A stretch of 64,000 nt of DNA from NCBI GenBank assembly GCA_006384855.1, contig VCJN01002147.1:62001-126000 (forward strand), read 5' to 3'. The DNA comes from Tetraselmis striata. Taxonomy: Eukaryota > Chlorophyta > Chlorodendrophyceae > Chlorodendrales > Chlorodendraceae. A model generated the notes under the pieces. It saw only the letters and a program-made list of their open reading frames with translations, was not told the DNA's origin and ran no database searches. Made by a program: the position numbers and the translations under genes. This document shows, piece by piece, positions 35,839-47,232 of the stretch. Every line of letters begins with the position of its first letter. Within the stretch, counting starts at the first letter, position 1.

Positions 35839-38800
35839 ATGTTCTAAACTAGTTTATGTGGTTTCTCTACCTGTACGAGATAGCCCTGGCGCGGCGCCCG
35901 TAGCGCGTGTGTGCGCGCGCACGATTGCGGGGGCCGGTCAGAGCCACCACCTGCCTTCACGGCGGACCGACCGGTCACTCTCCTTTGCTGTGGCACGCTC
36001 CATCGAGCGCACCACAGCAAAGTCGCGGCAATCTTGCCGCGCAGGGTGCCGGTCTTCCGCCATCGTACCATGTACGGTGAGCGACGCCTTTCGGGGCCCC
36101 CCCTGGGAGAAACCCGTTAGGGTTTGTGTGGTTAATGTACGCGCGCCGCTTGCGACGTGCTAACTACTACCCGCGAACGAGCTGCTGATTACTCGCCCAA
36201 CGCGAGGAGAGGACGAAGCTGCAGCGCTTCCCCATTCAGTGGAACAAGGTCCAAGACCTTCGACCAGTGTCGACCAACAGTAACCCCTGGCTGCCCTTTC
36301 CCGTGTGGGCATGGCTCGATCTGTACGGGCCCCTACTCGGCGTAGGTGTCGCGATGCGCTCCGATTGGGGCGTATGCCGGCGTATGCCCGTCGTCTAGTA
36401 CAGATTCGAGTACAAAGTGACAGTACACTGCCAGTGGCCAAGCCAGCGCCCAGTGGCACATGGCTACTCCCACGCCGCGGCACTCCTACTGTGCCGCGCA
36501 CCGTGGACCCTGACGCCGACGCGGAGAGGGCCAGCAGAGCGACAGGGCGCTCTGCTCGCCCCCCTCGCGACATCCATCGCGCCAATTCCTGTACTCCCGA
36601 CTCCCCTTTTATGAGACATCGCGTCCGTCGTAATCTCGGCAACTGGCAAGCCGCTGGCGCAAATCGCAGTGTTCTCAACTGGATATCCCGAGGTGTACGC
36701 GTTCCTTTCTTGGACGGGCTTGCCCCACCTTCTTTTCATCAGGGGGTGTCAATGGGGGATGCTACTCCTGCTCAACTGGAGTTTATGGACGGTGAATTGG
36801 CTCGCTTCCTGGCCGTTGGGGCCTGGGAGCGAGGCTACTGCGCAAAATGGGTGTCCCGGCTGTTCCTGGTTCCTAAGCCTGGAACAAACAAATGGAGGCT
36901 CATCATTGACCTTCGCCCCCTGAACCGCTATTGTGAGACGCGCGATCTTTCGTTTGAGACGCTTTCGCATTTACGCAACCTGGCGCGCCCTGGGGACTAC
37001 ATGTTACAGATGGACCTGCAAGACGGGTTTTACGCGGTTGGAATCGCCCCTGAGGACAGGGATTTTTTCAGTGTCGATTACCGCGGCACTCTGTACCGAC
37101 TGGCTGGCCTTCCCATGGGCTGGTCTCTGTCCCCCTATTACTTCTGCCAATTCACCAACGTCCTCACTAGGGCATTGCGTCGTAACCCAGCTGAAGCAGA
37201 TGGCACACCTATTTTCCGGCGACGATTTGGCCTGCGCATGTTGCCCTACATGGACGATTTCCTGTTTCTAGCTCGGACTCAGGCTGAGGCCATCTGGCAA
37301 CGTGACTACATCGAACGCCACCTCTCGGGCTTTGGTCTGCTGCGCAACCCCAACAAGGGCGTGTGGGAGCCCACCCAGAAGCTCGTGCACCTGGGGTTAG
37401 AAATTGACACATCGGGATCACCTACTCTTCGTGCGCCCGCTGAGAAACTCGCCAGCATTGCTCGCGCGGCCAAACGCCTAATCCAACGGGCAAAACGCGA
37501 TCGTCGGTGGTTGCCAGCTCGCGAGTTGGCCGCTCTCGCGGGCAAATGCCAATTTCTCTACTTGGCCATTGCCCCTGCCCGTTTCTACCTTCGTGAGCTG
37601 CATGATGTGCTCAAGACGCGCGACTCTTGGTCCGGCCGCGTCAAGCTTACCCGCCAGCTCGAGCGCGATCTGCAATGGTGGGTGGGTGTGCCCACCCAAC
37701 ACAACGGCCGCCCCATTAACCGCCCCGTCGAAACCGGATACCTACACGTCGACAGTTCGTCTTACGGCTGGGGTGCCGTTTTGAACGAGCACCATGAAGC
37801 TCGGGGTTTTTGGTACGACGATGACCGCAATGCGCACATTACCCTGAAAGAGCTCAAAGCCGTCCGCTTGGCTATCGAGTCCTTCCTCCCCATGCTCCAA
37901 AACCGCCACATCCGCTTGCACGAGGATAACCAAGCAGTTGTCGGCGTCCTCACTAACCTCACCTCTCGCTCTCCACGCCTCATGGCTGAGCTACGCAAAA
38001 CGTGGTACCTCATGGACACGCACGGCATCACCCTTTCCGTGCGCTACATCCGTTCTGCGGCGAATATCTGGGCTGACCGCCTTAGTCGCGAGGTTGATTG
38101 CGACGACTGGCAGTTCAACCCTCGTCGATTCGCCTCGCTCATTGCTAAATGGCTGGGGCGCCTGCACCATCGACCGCTTCGCGACTTCTGAAAACGCCCT
38201 CCTGCCCCGCTACAACGCCCGTTGGCGTGACCCGCGGTGCGAGGCCGTCGACGCCCTGCGCCTCTCCGACGCTGCATGGCGTTGCGAACGTAACTGGTGT
38301 AACCCTCCGTGGAACCTCATCGGCGATCTAGTCTCCAAACTTGAGTCCAGCGGTGCCCCAGCCATCGTCATTGTTCCCTACTGGCCTGACAAAGCTTGGT
38401 ACCAGCTCCTCTCGGAGATGTGCTCCGACATGCGCTCTTGGAAGCCGCGCCACGACCTCTTCATTCCTGGCCGTACCGGCGACCGCCTTCCTGTGGGCGC
38501 ACCCCGCTGGCCTGTCGTCGCCTTCAACATTCCCGCCCGTGACCCCCGCCCGTGGCCTGCTGCGCCCGGCATTTTCTAGTCGGCAAACCAGACGATCCTT
38601 GTGAAATGTTCTAAACTAGTTTATGTGCGTGGTTTCTCTACCTGTACGAGATAGCCCTGGCGCGGCGCCCGTAGCGCGTGTGTGCACGCGCACGATTGCG
38701 GGGGCCGGTCAGAGCCACCACCTGCCTTCACGGCGGACCGACCGGTCACTCTCCTTTGCTGTGGCACGCTCCATCGAGCGCACCACAGCCCGCCCAACCC

Positions 38801-38896
38801 TCCCTGGCTGTGGGATCGTATGCCTGCAAATTCCTGAATATCACAACCTGTAACCAGACCTGGCATTCTTCGGCAAACCAGACGATCCTTGTGAAA
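35839..38896 (+). mobile_element. DIRS-like element with RT, RNase H and methyltransferase-like parts, split direct repeats
   Basis: Split direct repeats: A1 35839-36018, B1 38580-38606, A2 38607-38790, B2 38870-38896, the A1...B1-A2-B2 plan. Between A1 and B1 are a reverse transcriptase (VPKPGTNKWRLIIDLRPLN, MDLQDGFYAV, LPYMDDFLFLA), a DIRS-type RNase H (HVDSSSYGWGAVL, LKELKAV, HEDNQAVV) and a methyltransferase-like domain (DRFATSEN..LPRYNARW, NWCNPPW). The N-terminal NWISRGVRVPF is a DIRS hallmark. No gag or tyrosine recombinase is present and there is no room for one. Repeats are well matched, suggesting a fairly young copy. The RT/RNase H part is open and about one break is apparent overall. 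Confidence 0.85.
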
Positions 38897-39289
38897 CCGA
38901 TAAATTAGTCCTGTGCCGGGGCGAAAACAACCATTTTTTTAGATTAATTTAATTATAATTATTTTAAATATACGCGGAGCAGCGATTTATATCGCCCTTA
39001 TGAATATCGCCCTTATGAATATCGGAATCTCAAGTCAGCCTCCTTCCACGCGCAGCAACTGGCAGCATCTGGCAGCATATCCCCAGATACTACCTGTACC
39101 GGGTACGGTAACGCGCTGCCCGCTGTGTCTGCCGTCTCCCCGCCGTGCAACTGCCGCTGCTGACTAGTTAGCGTGGCACTCTTCCCTGAGCATCCCCCCC
39201 CCCCCCCCGCCCCCCCCTCCCCCCCTCCCCCGCCCCCGACCCTCTTAGTGGTAGCAGGCAGCACTACTGATCTTTAGATACACTGCGCC
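38897..39289. promoter_or_regulatory. Upstream region of the flavohemoglobin gene
   Basis: An AT-rich patch (38930-38975) is followed by a GC-rich stretch and near-pure C runs (about 39193-39235) directly before the proposed ATG at 39290. No TATA box in a convincing position was seen. Promoter placement is by position only. Confidence 0.25.
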
Positions 39290-42200
39290 ATGTCGGCCGC
39301 AACTTTCCTCCGGAGGGCCTCCGGCGCTGTCCTCCGGGCGGCTCTCGTCGCACCCACCTGTGCTCGAGCCACAAGCGGCTTGTCAGGAACTCCGTCCAGC
39401 TTCGCTGCCACCCCCATCGTGTCCCCATCCAGGTGAGACCACAACACTCTCAACCCGCAGCCTCGTCCTTCATATGCCATGTACAGCACATGATCCATAC
39501 GAAACCCTAAAACTCCACACCTATGCGAGTACGGGTATGGAGCTCTGAGATCTTGCGGTGCCAGCACAGTTTGATGTCCAATCTCCCTCTTCTCGTCTGT
39601 CTCACTTTGTCTTCTCGTCTCTCCCTCCCGAGCAGACAATAGACACGGAATGTCGTTTCAAATAGGCGACAGCTTTTTACAGTCCGCAGTTGCCTGCCCA
39701 CCATACTAGTCGCGGTATGAATAATGGTGACTGTGCTGCTAGAGTAGCGCTCGTGGCCCAGCGGGTTGCCCTTCCGCTAAGAACTTGTAGTGATGTATCG
39801 CCTACTGGTGGAAGTGCTGCTAGTGCTGGCCGCCAGTCGGTCGCACGCGCACGCCACGGACGGGTCGGATCTCGTGCCCGCGCGTCGGCACTTCTTGGAC
39901 GGAACCCACCGCCTCCACTGCGCCTCCCCCCCCCCCGCCCTCCCCGCCACCCCGCCCCGCCCCCTACCCGGGTGCTGGAGTGACGCTATGATGAGCTTTC
40001 AAAAGTTCAGCTTGCGGATGGGCAAGGTGACGTTGGTGCTGGTAAGCGACTCGGCGAGTGGCCCCCGACGCGGTACGCGGCATATTCAGAAATCCAGTCA
40101 ACCCACCGCCGTGCTTGGATTTCCCACCCCAGCCTATGCGCACAAGAGTGGGTATATTCCACTGAAAGCCCTATAAAAATGCTTCAATTTGAGCTGCTAA
40201 CCCGGGTTGTCCCATACATGGCCAAGATAGAGGCAGAAAACTACCGAAGTGCACCGAAAAGGGTGTACCTAAAATACCCCACGATTGAGAGCCGGGTCAG
40301 TGTACGAATGATACCCGTACTGGTTTAGGGTTTTTAAACCCTAAACCAGTACCATCGTGATTACACAGGGTACTGGCTTTTTTTGTAATTCACACAAGGG
40401 TAGTAGTGGGCCGGAGTGTAGAGTACACGTACCAGTACTGGTACTTAAAATTGCGCTACCGCGGTAACCGGTAGTAGGTCCAGTACCGGAAAATTACGGC
40501 ATTCCTCCTCTTACCCCCCCCCCCCCCCCGCCCCCCGATTTATTATCTGAATGACACGTCAGCAAACGTACTACTACGCACCAAACCGTATCTTCACGTA
40601 CCGTACTGTACCTTGAACATATCATAACGTACCCTCGCATACCACAACGTACCTTAACGTACAAATCCCTCACCTGAAGATTCTGGACATGCTTCGACAT
40701 CTGTTCGTAACTCGTCCTGGCGAATCCACGATACTGGTCAGCAGTCGTCACTACGTGCCGACGAACTTTGACAATACCTAGAAAATAGTCGCCATGATAT
40801 TTCAGATTAACATGCTGTCGGAGTGATGTCAGGTATGCGAGTACATATTATGACGATCACAGTACAGGTAGTGCAGCTGTTGGCAGTCGCTACGGGTGCC
40901 CTCGCACGTCGAACCATCGAGTATTGATTCCCAAAATTGGGGTGCCGGCCCCAAAAAAACAAATTGGAAAACTGTTATTACTTTCGTTATGAATCCGTTA
41001 TTGTTTCGTCAAGATTTGGGCCCAATAAGGTAGGGCAGCTTCTCGTACAGAGAGTTCTTATAGGTGCGCGTGCACATGTACGTATATAGGTATAGTGGAG
41101 CGACTACATGTAGCGATGAGTTGCTCATATAGCTCTGCCGGTAATGCATACCGGTATGCTGTCTGGCTGCCGTACAGGTATGCCAATATCTTATTCTGGC
41201 CCCCTCTGGGACGACCTATATAATGTAGCGACCATTAATCCTTATCTGCTGTACACCTACAGACGCAATTCTTACTGTATGGAACTGGGAAGGCCCCCGG
41301 CCCACTGTCGTCGCAGGGTTGCCCCGGGTCTTTGGCCGAAGTCGCCCATCCAGCAGCACTTGATCTCTGGCGCCAACTGCGGTCGTAGGTCTGGCACAGC
41401 CAGTAAACCACCGTAATGGCCTCGTCATTCGAACCCGAAGGACGGACAGGCAGCAAAGAGGCCCGTGTAGTGTGTACAGCGTGCCATATTAGCAGTTACA
41501 GGTAGTAGCTTAAATCCTGCTCATTTTATTTGCCGTCCAAGTTTGCGCGCGCTTGGTGCCAAAAGATAAGTGTGTGGTCAGGGTGTGCTGGTACGGTGAT
41601 ACGGCCTCGTTGCCTGTCCGCTCGGTAGAGCGGTGGTCTACGCGGGAGGTTCTTGGATCGATTCCCGGCTCTGTCATTTCAGGGCAATATCGACTGGGCA
41701 TGTGTCTTGGGTTTAACCGGTTGATGCATTAATCCTTCGGGGTTTGAGTGAGGCAACCGTTTTATGACTATGCCAGACCTACGGCTGCAGTTGGCGCAAG
41801 AGGTCCAGTGCTGGGGCGATGGCCCGAGCCGAACTTTACTTTACTTTTACGATGAGATTTACTTTTACGATGAGAATTAGCCGATTTCCCATAATTATGG
41901 ACCGTAAAACGAACTTCATTCGATGTTCCCTAGAACGGGACCACTCACTTGGCCATAAACTGAAATATTCATGCTCTCCCTGTCCTTTTGCTTCGCCAGG
42001 GGGTTTGGTGCTGAGGCTGGTCTTAGCCAGAAGACCATCGGCATCGTCAAGGCCACTGCGCCTGTCATGGCAGAGCACGGCTACGCCATCACCAAAGCGA
42101 TGTACGGCCGCATGCTGACAAACAACCCGTCGGTTTCGGAGCTGTTCAACAAGACTCACCAGGTTGAGATGGGGGGCGAGAAGGCCTTCCAGCCGAACGC

Positions 42201-42652
42201 CCTAGCCTGCTCAGTCCATGCGTATGCAGCACACATCGATGACCTCGGCGCTCTTACCGAGGCCGTGGAGCGGATCGCTCAGAAGCACGTCAGCCTCATG
42301 GTAGGAAACCCCCTCTCCCTCCTCTGCTCCCACTCATGCCGCGCCAACCCCTCTCTCCCTCTGCCTGCTACCACACAGTCCATCCCACTCCCCCCTCCCC
42401 CTCTCTTCCTCGCCCCGGCTGTTGCTCCCCCCCCAACCCACCCCACCCACCTCGGTCTAGGTGCCCCTCCCTCTGCCTGCCGCTGCCGACATCCTCCATG
42501 GCAACACGGCAATGAGGGTTCTGCACCCTTGCAGGTGACAGAGGAACAGTACGGTATCGTTGGGGAGAACTTGCTGTGGGCAGTAAAGGAGGTGCTGGGA
42601 GATGCTGCCACCCCCGACATCATGGATGCCTGGGCAGAAGCCTACGGCAAGC

Positions 42653-42685
<33 letters not shown>

Positions 42686-43101
42686 TTTCCCCCTCCGCTG
42701 CACTAACTCAACATCTCAACAGCGGAAGATCTGACCTTGCCGTCACCCTCCACCCGTTCCAGGATTTCTTGCGAACATCTTCATTGCCCGGGAGAAGCAG
42801 CTGTACACCGAGTTTGCCTCGTCGCCAAATGGCACGGCCCCCAAAATGACAAGTGCCATGAACTTCCCTAGACACAAAACATAAAGAAATAATACGCTGG
42901 TATTCAGTCGCTATGTGTATTTCTTCTTACTACTTAAAAACAATAAACTTAAGAATGATAATAATAATTGTAGTAGTAAAAGTGCAGTGTCTCCTATATT
43001 ATTGCGCTTAGATAAATAAACAAATAAAAGTCCAAGCAGCCGGGAAGCAGAGAAATTTTGTCAGAGGGGCAGCAAAGGAAGGGATGCAGTGTGTGTGTTT
43101 T

Positions 43102-43132
<31 letters not shown>

Positions 43133-44921
43133 GGGGGTTGGAAGTATGAAGTGAAAAGAGGCTTGAGCGTATGGTACTCGTGAGGAATCTGAGTGATGGG
43201 GCCATATGTGCTCGTTGCAGGCTGGTCTGGCTGGAAGGAGATGAAAGTCACCAAGAAGGTAATCCTCCCCCTCCCGCCCGCAGCCTCGGAAGGCCCTCGT
43301 AGGCAAGGGAGCGCACCAGCCGAGCTTTACGGGGATTGCGGGCCTCAGACTTGATGGACTGTCGGTGCAGGCGATAGAGAACTACGGCCTGATGTCTGTG
43401 GACCTGAAGCCGGCGGATGGCAGCGGCGTGCCCTCCTTCATGCCCGGTCAGTACATTGGGGTGCGCGCCGAAGTTCCAGGGCACGGCATCGTCCAGAGGA
43501 ACTATTCCCTGTCCATTGCCCCGGGAGGCGACAACCTGCGCATCACAGTCAAGCGGGAGAGGCCGGCAGACAAGGTCAGAGCCCTCGCGGGTAGGGGGGG
43601 GGGGGGGGGTGCTTGAGGCGCTTGGAGGCACCCGCTGACCTCCCAGGGTTGTTCTGCAGGATGCTCCTTTCGGTGTGATGTCCTACTACATCCACGACCG
43701 CCTCTTTGAAGGGGACAGCATCCTGGTCAGCCAGCCTGCCGGAGACTTCTTCTACAGGATGGTAGGATTTCGCCTCCATCCTTACCCTCCCCCCTTCTCA
43801 TGGTGAAGCACTGATGATGGCTCAAGTTGGCTTGTCTGGCCAGGACTCGAGCAAGAGGCCGCTGGTGCTGATGGCCGGCGGCATTGGCATGACGCCGATC
43901 CTCTCCATCCTCGAGTACGCCGTCCAGAGCAAGCTGGACAGGCACATCACGGTGTTTGCAGCCATCAGGTCCAAGTAAGTCTCTGCCAATGTATCCACCC
44001 CTTGATTAGCGTTTGGGTGGGCCTTGGGGTCCTGATCCCTGACTTTGTCTCGTTGCGGCCACAGCAAAATGGAGCCCTACAGCGAACAGCTCCAGAGGAT
44101 CTCCGCGTCAAACCTGAACATCAACGTCAACCTGGTGTACGACGAGCCTCCAAAGCCGTGGAACACCCAGGGTCCCCTCAGCATCAACCACCTCAAGCAG
44201 GCCCTAGTCACCAAGGTCCGCAGAAATGCAATGCGATGCGCTGTGAACTGGCCAACGGCTTGTTCGCTCGCTCTCCCTCTCCATCCCCCCCCCTCCCCCC
44301 AACCCCCGTTTCCATCTCTCTCTCACTCTCCATCGCCATCTATCCCTCCCCATCCCTCTACCCCTACCCCTGCTTCCCATCCATCTTGATCTCTCCATCT
44401 CCATCTATCTGCCCCCCCTCCCCCGCCCCTCATCTTTCTCAGTCTATCTATCTCCCCCTCGCCCCCCCCCCCCCCCCCCCCCCCCCCTCTCTCTCTCTCT
44501 CCAGCTCCAGCTCTGTCTGCCCCTCCCTCGCCATCTCCCCTTCTCTCTCTGTCTCTCTCGCTCCAACTGCATCTCCAGCTACCTGCCCCCTTCCCTCTCC
44601 ATCTCTCCCCCCCGCCTGCCCCCCGCTCCGCATCTCTATCTCCCGCTTCCCCCTCCCTTCGCCCCCTTTCTCTCTTTCCCTCTCCCTCTTCTCATTTTCT
44701 TCTCCTGCTCGCCCTGGGCTGGTGCTGATGGGCCACGCCGATGTATTGGCATGCGTCCGACCAGGAGGCTTACCCGTCCTGCCTTGCTCTGCCCTCAGGA
44801 TTGCGACTACTACTTCTGCGGACCCCCTGGCTTCATGAAGAACATGGCAACATCGCTACGGGATTGGGGCGTCCCAAGCGATCAGCTCAAGTACGAGTAC
44901 TTCGGGCCGCATGAGGGCTGA
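39290..44921 (+). CDS. Flavohemoglobin (nitric oxide dioxygenase) with mitochondrial-type leader, 10 exons
   Basis: Exons: 39290-39432, 42000-42300, 42535-42646, 42763-42852, 43221-43258, 43371-43574, 43660-43761, 43844-43974, 44065-44215, 44799-44921. They join in phase to 464 residues, TGA at 44919. The first 47 residues (MSAATFLRRASGAVLRAALV...) are rich in Ala, Arg and Ser and lack acids, like a mitochondrial presequence. Then comes a globin domain with B10 Tyr (MYGRML, residue 83), CD1 Phe (ELFN) and proximal His (QKHVSL, residue 144). An FAD domain (PGQYIGV, RNYSLS) and an NAD(P)H domain (AGGIGMTP, CGPPGFM, YEYFGP) follow. The family oxidises NO to nitrate with O2 and NAD(P)H. Without the leader it has the usual length of about 400-415 residues. 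Intron 3 uses a GC donor. Exon 6 was started at 43371, not 43284, because this removes an insertion relative to the family. Intron 1 (2.57 kb) holds SINE-like repeats. Confidence 0.88.
40317..40352. repeat. 36-bp palindrome with telomere-type TTTAGGG/CCCTAAA arms
   Basis: Arms of 17 bp (GTACTGGTTTAGGGTTT and its complement) flank TT, within intron 1 of the flavohemoglobin gene. TTTAGGG is the plant and many-algae telomere unit. Only one unit is present per arm. Confidence 0.7.
41362..41444 (-). mobile_element. SINE-like repeat, truncated minus-strand copy
   Basis: Contains GCGCCAACTGCGGTCGTAGG and ATTCGAACCCGAAGG, shared with 11207-11290 and, inverted, with 41730-41814. Confidence 0.45.
41600..41814 (+). 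mobile_element. SINE-like repeat with tRNA-like head
   Basis: The head begins GCCTCGTTGCC. It has a perfect 6-bp D-arm-like hairpin CCGCTCGGTAGAGCGG (41618-41633) and GGATCGATTCC (41655-41665), one or two changes from the pol III B box GGTTCGANTCC, at a tRNA-like spacing. The body continues to GCAGTTGGCGC near 41797. Acceptor and T stems do not pair well, so this is a tRNA-derived repeat or tRNA pseudogene and not a working tRNA. The body matches 11207-11345 in reverse. Confidence 0.5.
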
Positions 44922-47232
44922 GGGTAGAGCCAGCGCCCTGCCTGCCGAGCTGCAACCCCCCCCCCCCCCTCCCCCCCCAATTTTGCTTTGCCTCTGAATG
45001 GTTCCCCGTTCCATAGCTATTTACTCCTGCAGTTCAGCCTTCCTTCCGCTGCTACAGGCAAGTCTTGGCAAACCCCACCAGTGCAATTGTACATCTCGGA
45101 ATTCTCTGCAAATGCAACCGTGTGCACACACGCAGTCGTCGCACATCACCTCGCAAAGCCCGGCAGCTCCAACCAGCAAGCCCCGAACAAAAGCAACGCC
45201 CCCCCCCCCCCCCAGTAAAGCTGTCCTCGCAAGCTTTCCCCGTGTTCCCGCGTGCATACTACTTCCGTCAATCATGGCGGTAGTAGCACACGGTCAGTTC
45301 CCTACTGAAGGAACGACAGAGGTCCTAGGGCCCCTTAAGTACTCACGCGGAACAGCGCGGAACATTATAATCGTAGCCTTCGTATGCAGCCATACAGACG
45401 CTTCCGGGGGCAGGTGCCAGCGTGTCAGCGCGACACCGGATGCCAGCACCCCGGCAGCGTAACATCCTCTTCCATTCCTTGCGGCCCCTGGATCCCACCC
45501 GCTGGCTGCATGCGGCGCCCCACCAAGGGGGGGAGGGGGGGTTACTGGGCCATTATGCGAACCGCGCCACACTACTGCCCTGGCAATGAGAGCCGATGCT
45601 GCTTCAAATGATTGAGACGGCGATGCAGGCCCGCTGCTGCCGCGCGCGCCCCTCCTCCACGCCCTCGTGACTAATATCCACGCGGCGACCGTTCGCGGCT
45701 GCTGGAGGGCACTGAATGTGTAATGCAATGTAACGAAAGGCAGTAAAGTGTTAACAGCGGCACACGAGGGCTTCGATTCCAATGGTCCGCGCTTTTCCGT
45801 GCGAGTAGGGAAGCACGGGGTCCTAAGACCCTGGAGTTCATTCAATATGGAATATCTTGGCCTGACGGTGTCTAATTTGCAAGGCCATCGCATGAACTCA
45901 TGGTGTTGGATAATGGTGGACTTGTACTACTGATGGGATGTCCGGGGACACCGCGGGAAGATACTCAAGGCGGGAGCTGGTCTCGGCAATGAAATGGCCA
46001 GGCCGCTACTGGTGGAGCGCAGGGCTGAAGCAGGCTGCGAGATCTGGGGACATGTAAATGGCAGGATAACGTGTACACGGCCAGTCGCGTGGTTCTTCGA
46101 ACTTGCGATGTGCACACCGGTGCGGGTGGCGCATACGGGCTGGCTTTGTGTACGCGTGTAATTACCCCCGTATGAACCACTAAACATGTGCCAGTGCCAT
46201 ATGCACGCACCATTGTACCCTAGTACCACCACATAGCTACACAGCCCCCCCCCCCTCCTATGCGCTTGTAAAAGTGGACCCTGTGCGGGTTGGTCAGGGC
46301 GAGCCCTTTCCTGATGCTGGATGAAGACAGCTTGTCGAGGGAAAGAGGCTTGATTCAGTTGTAGCAATTAATATAGGGATCATTTTCAACTTTCGAATTA
46401 CTGATGGGAGTTACTGATGATTTGCTGCTCAGCGTGAACTACAAACCCCTTACAACATTGGTAGCAGTTGAGTGATGTATTTTTGTCATGTTGAAGTTGA
46501 CTCTGTGGCAATCGCTTGATGGTATAAATATCAGAGGTAACAATTTGGAAGGCTCTATATTGTCCAAAGAAATGAGCGCCAGGGCTGATATGTCCAGTGA
46601 TGTCCAATCAGTGTTTGCAACTGGCGACTTGCTCATGCCGTGCCTTGGCTGCCTTTAACACTCCACGGAAAGTATCGAAATTTCTATGCAGAGCGCCGTA
46701 CAGATTTTCAATAGGCTTTTGCTGGATGGAATTGCCTGCACTCCAGTGAGCATGCTCAGGCACATGTCCCCATTACAACGAGCTGGTTATTGACAATCGA
46801 TGAATGGCTGTTCATTACGAAATAGGACAAGACGAAGGTCTCTTCCACACAGTGCACATCAATGACAGCGGCAGGTTGAGCGTACTCAGATAACTTATAG
46901 CCATGTGGTAACAGGTCTCATACATTCATGCTTGTCTGAAATTGGGTGTTGTAATTTAGGCGCAGCTCATTGATGTTTGCCTTGCTCGTGAAGGGCTCTG
47001 GATATCTGAACCATTGCTGAACTATCTGAACCATTGCTGAACTATCGATGTGGAGAGCAGTGCGGGCAGCTCAGCATCATAAGTGACTAGTTGCACTTAG
47101 ATAATGTCAAACAACCCGACGCATGCAACTCATGCCTCTGCATGCGGTGCGGTCTGCGGCTATGACATGCGGGACTGGATACGTGTGCGTTTATTACATA
47201 CAATGAACAGACGACAACTTTATGCAGGGACG
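44922..47232. other. Intergenic region without recognised genes
   Basis: Contains the flavohemoglobin 3' flank and C runs near 44957, 45199 and 46246. From about 46380 to 47100 there is an AT-richer stretch whose minus-strand frames (46398-46636) vaguely recall an integrase-like segment but carry no firm motif. A 20-bp unit (TATCTGAACCATTGCTGAAC) is duplicated in tandem near 47005-47044. Confidence 0.4.

Noticed and set aside
41971-41999. ATG at 41971 as the flavohemoglobin start
   Set aside because: The stretch before GCCAG is a typical pyrimidine-rich acceptor region, and an upstream exon with a targeting leader joins in phase at 42000.
43284-43370. Alternative start of flavohemoglobin exon 6 at 43284
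   Set aside because: It is in frame and has an AG acceptor, but would insert 29 residues between VTKK and AIENYG where the family has none.
46398-46900. Integrase-like reading on the minus strand
   Set aside because: Only weak resemblance (DITGHISPGAHFF); no catalytic triad, zinc finger or terminal repeats could be found.
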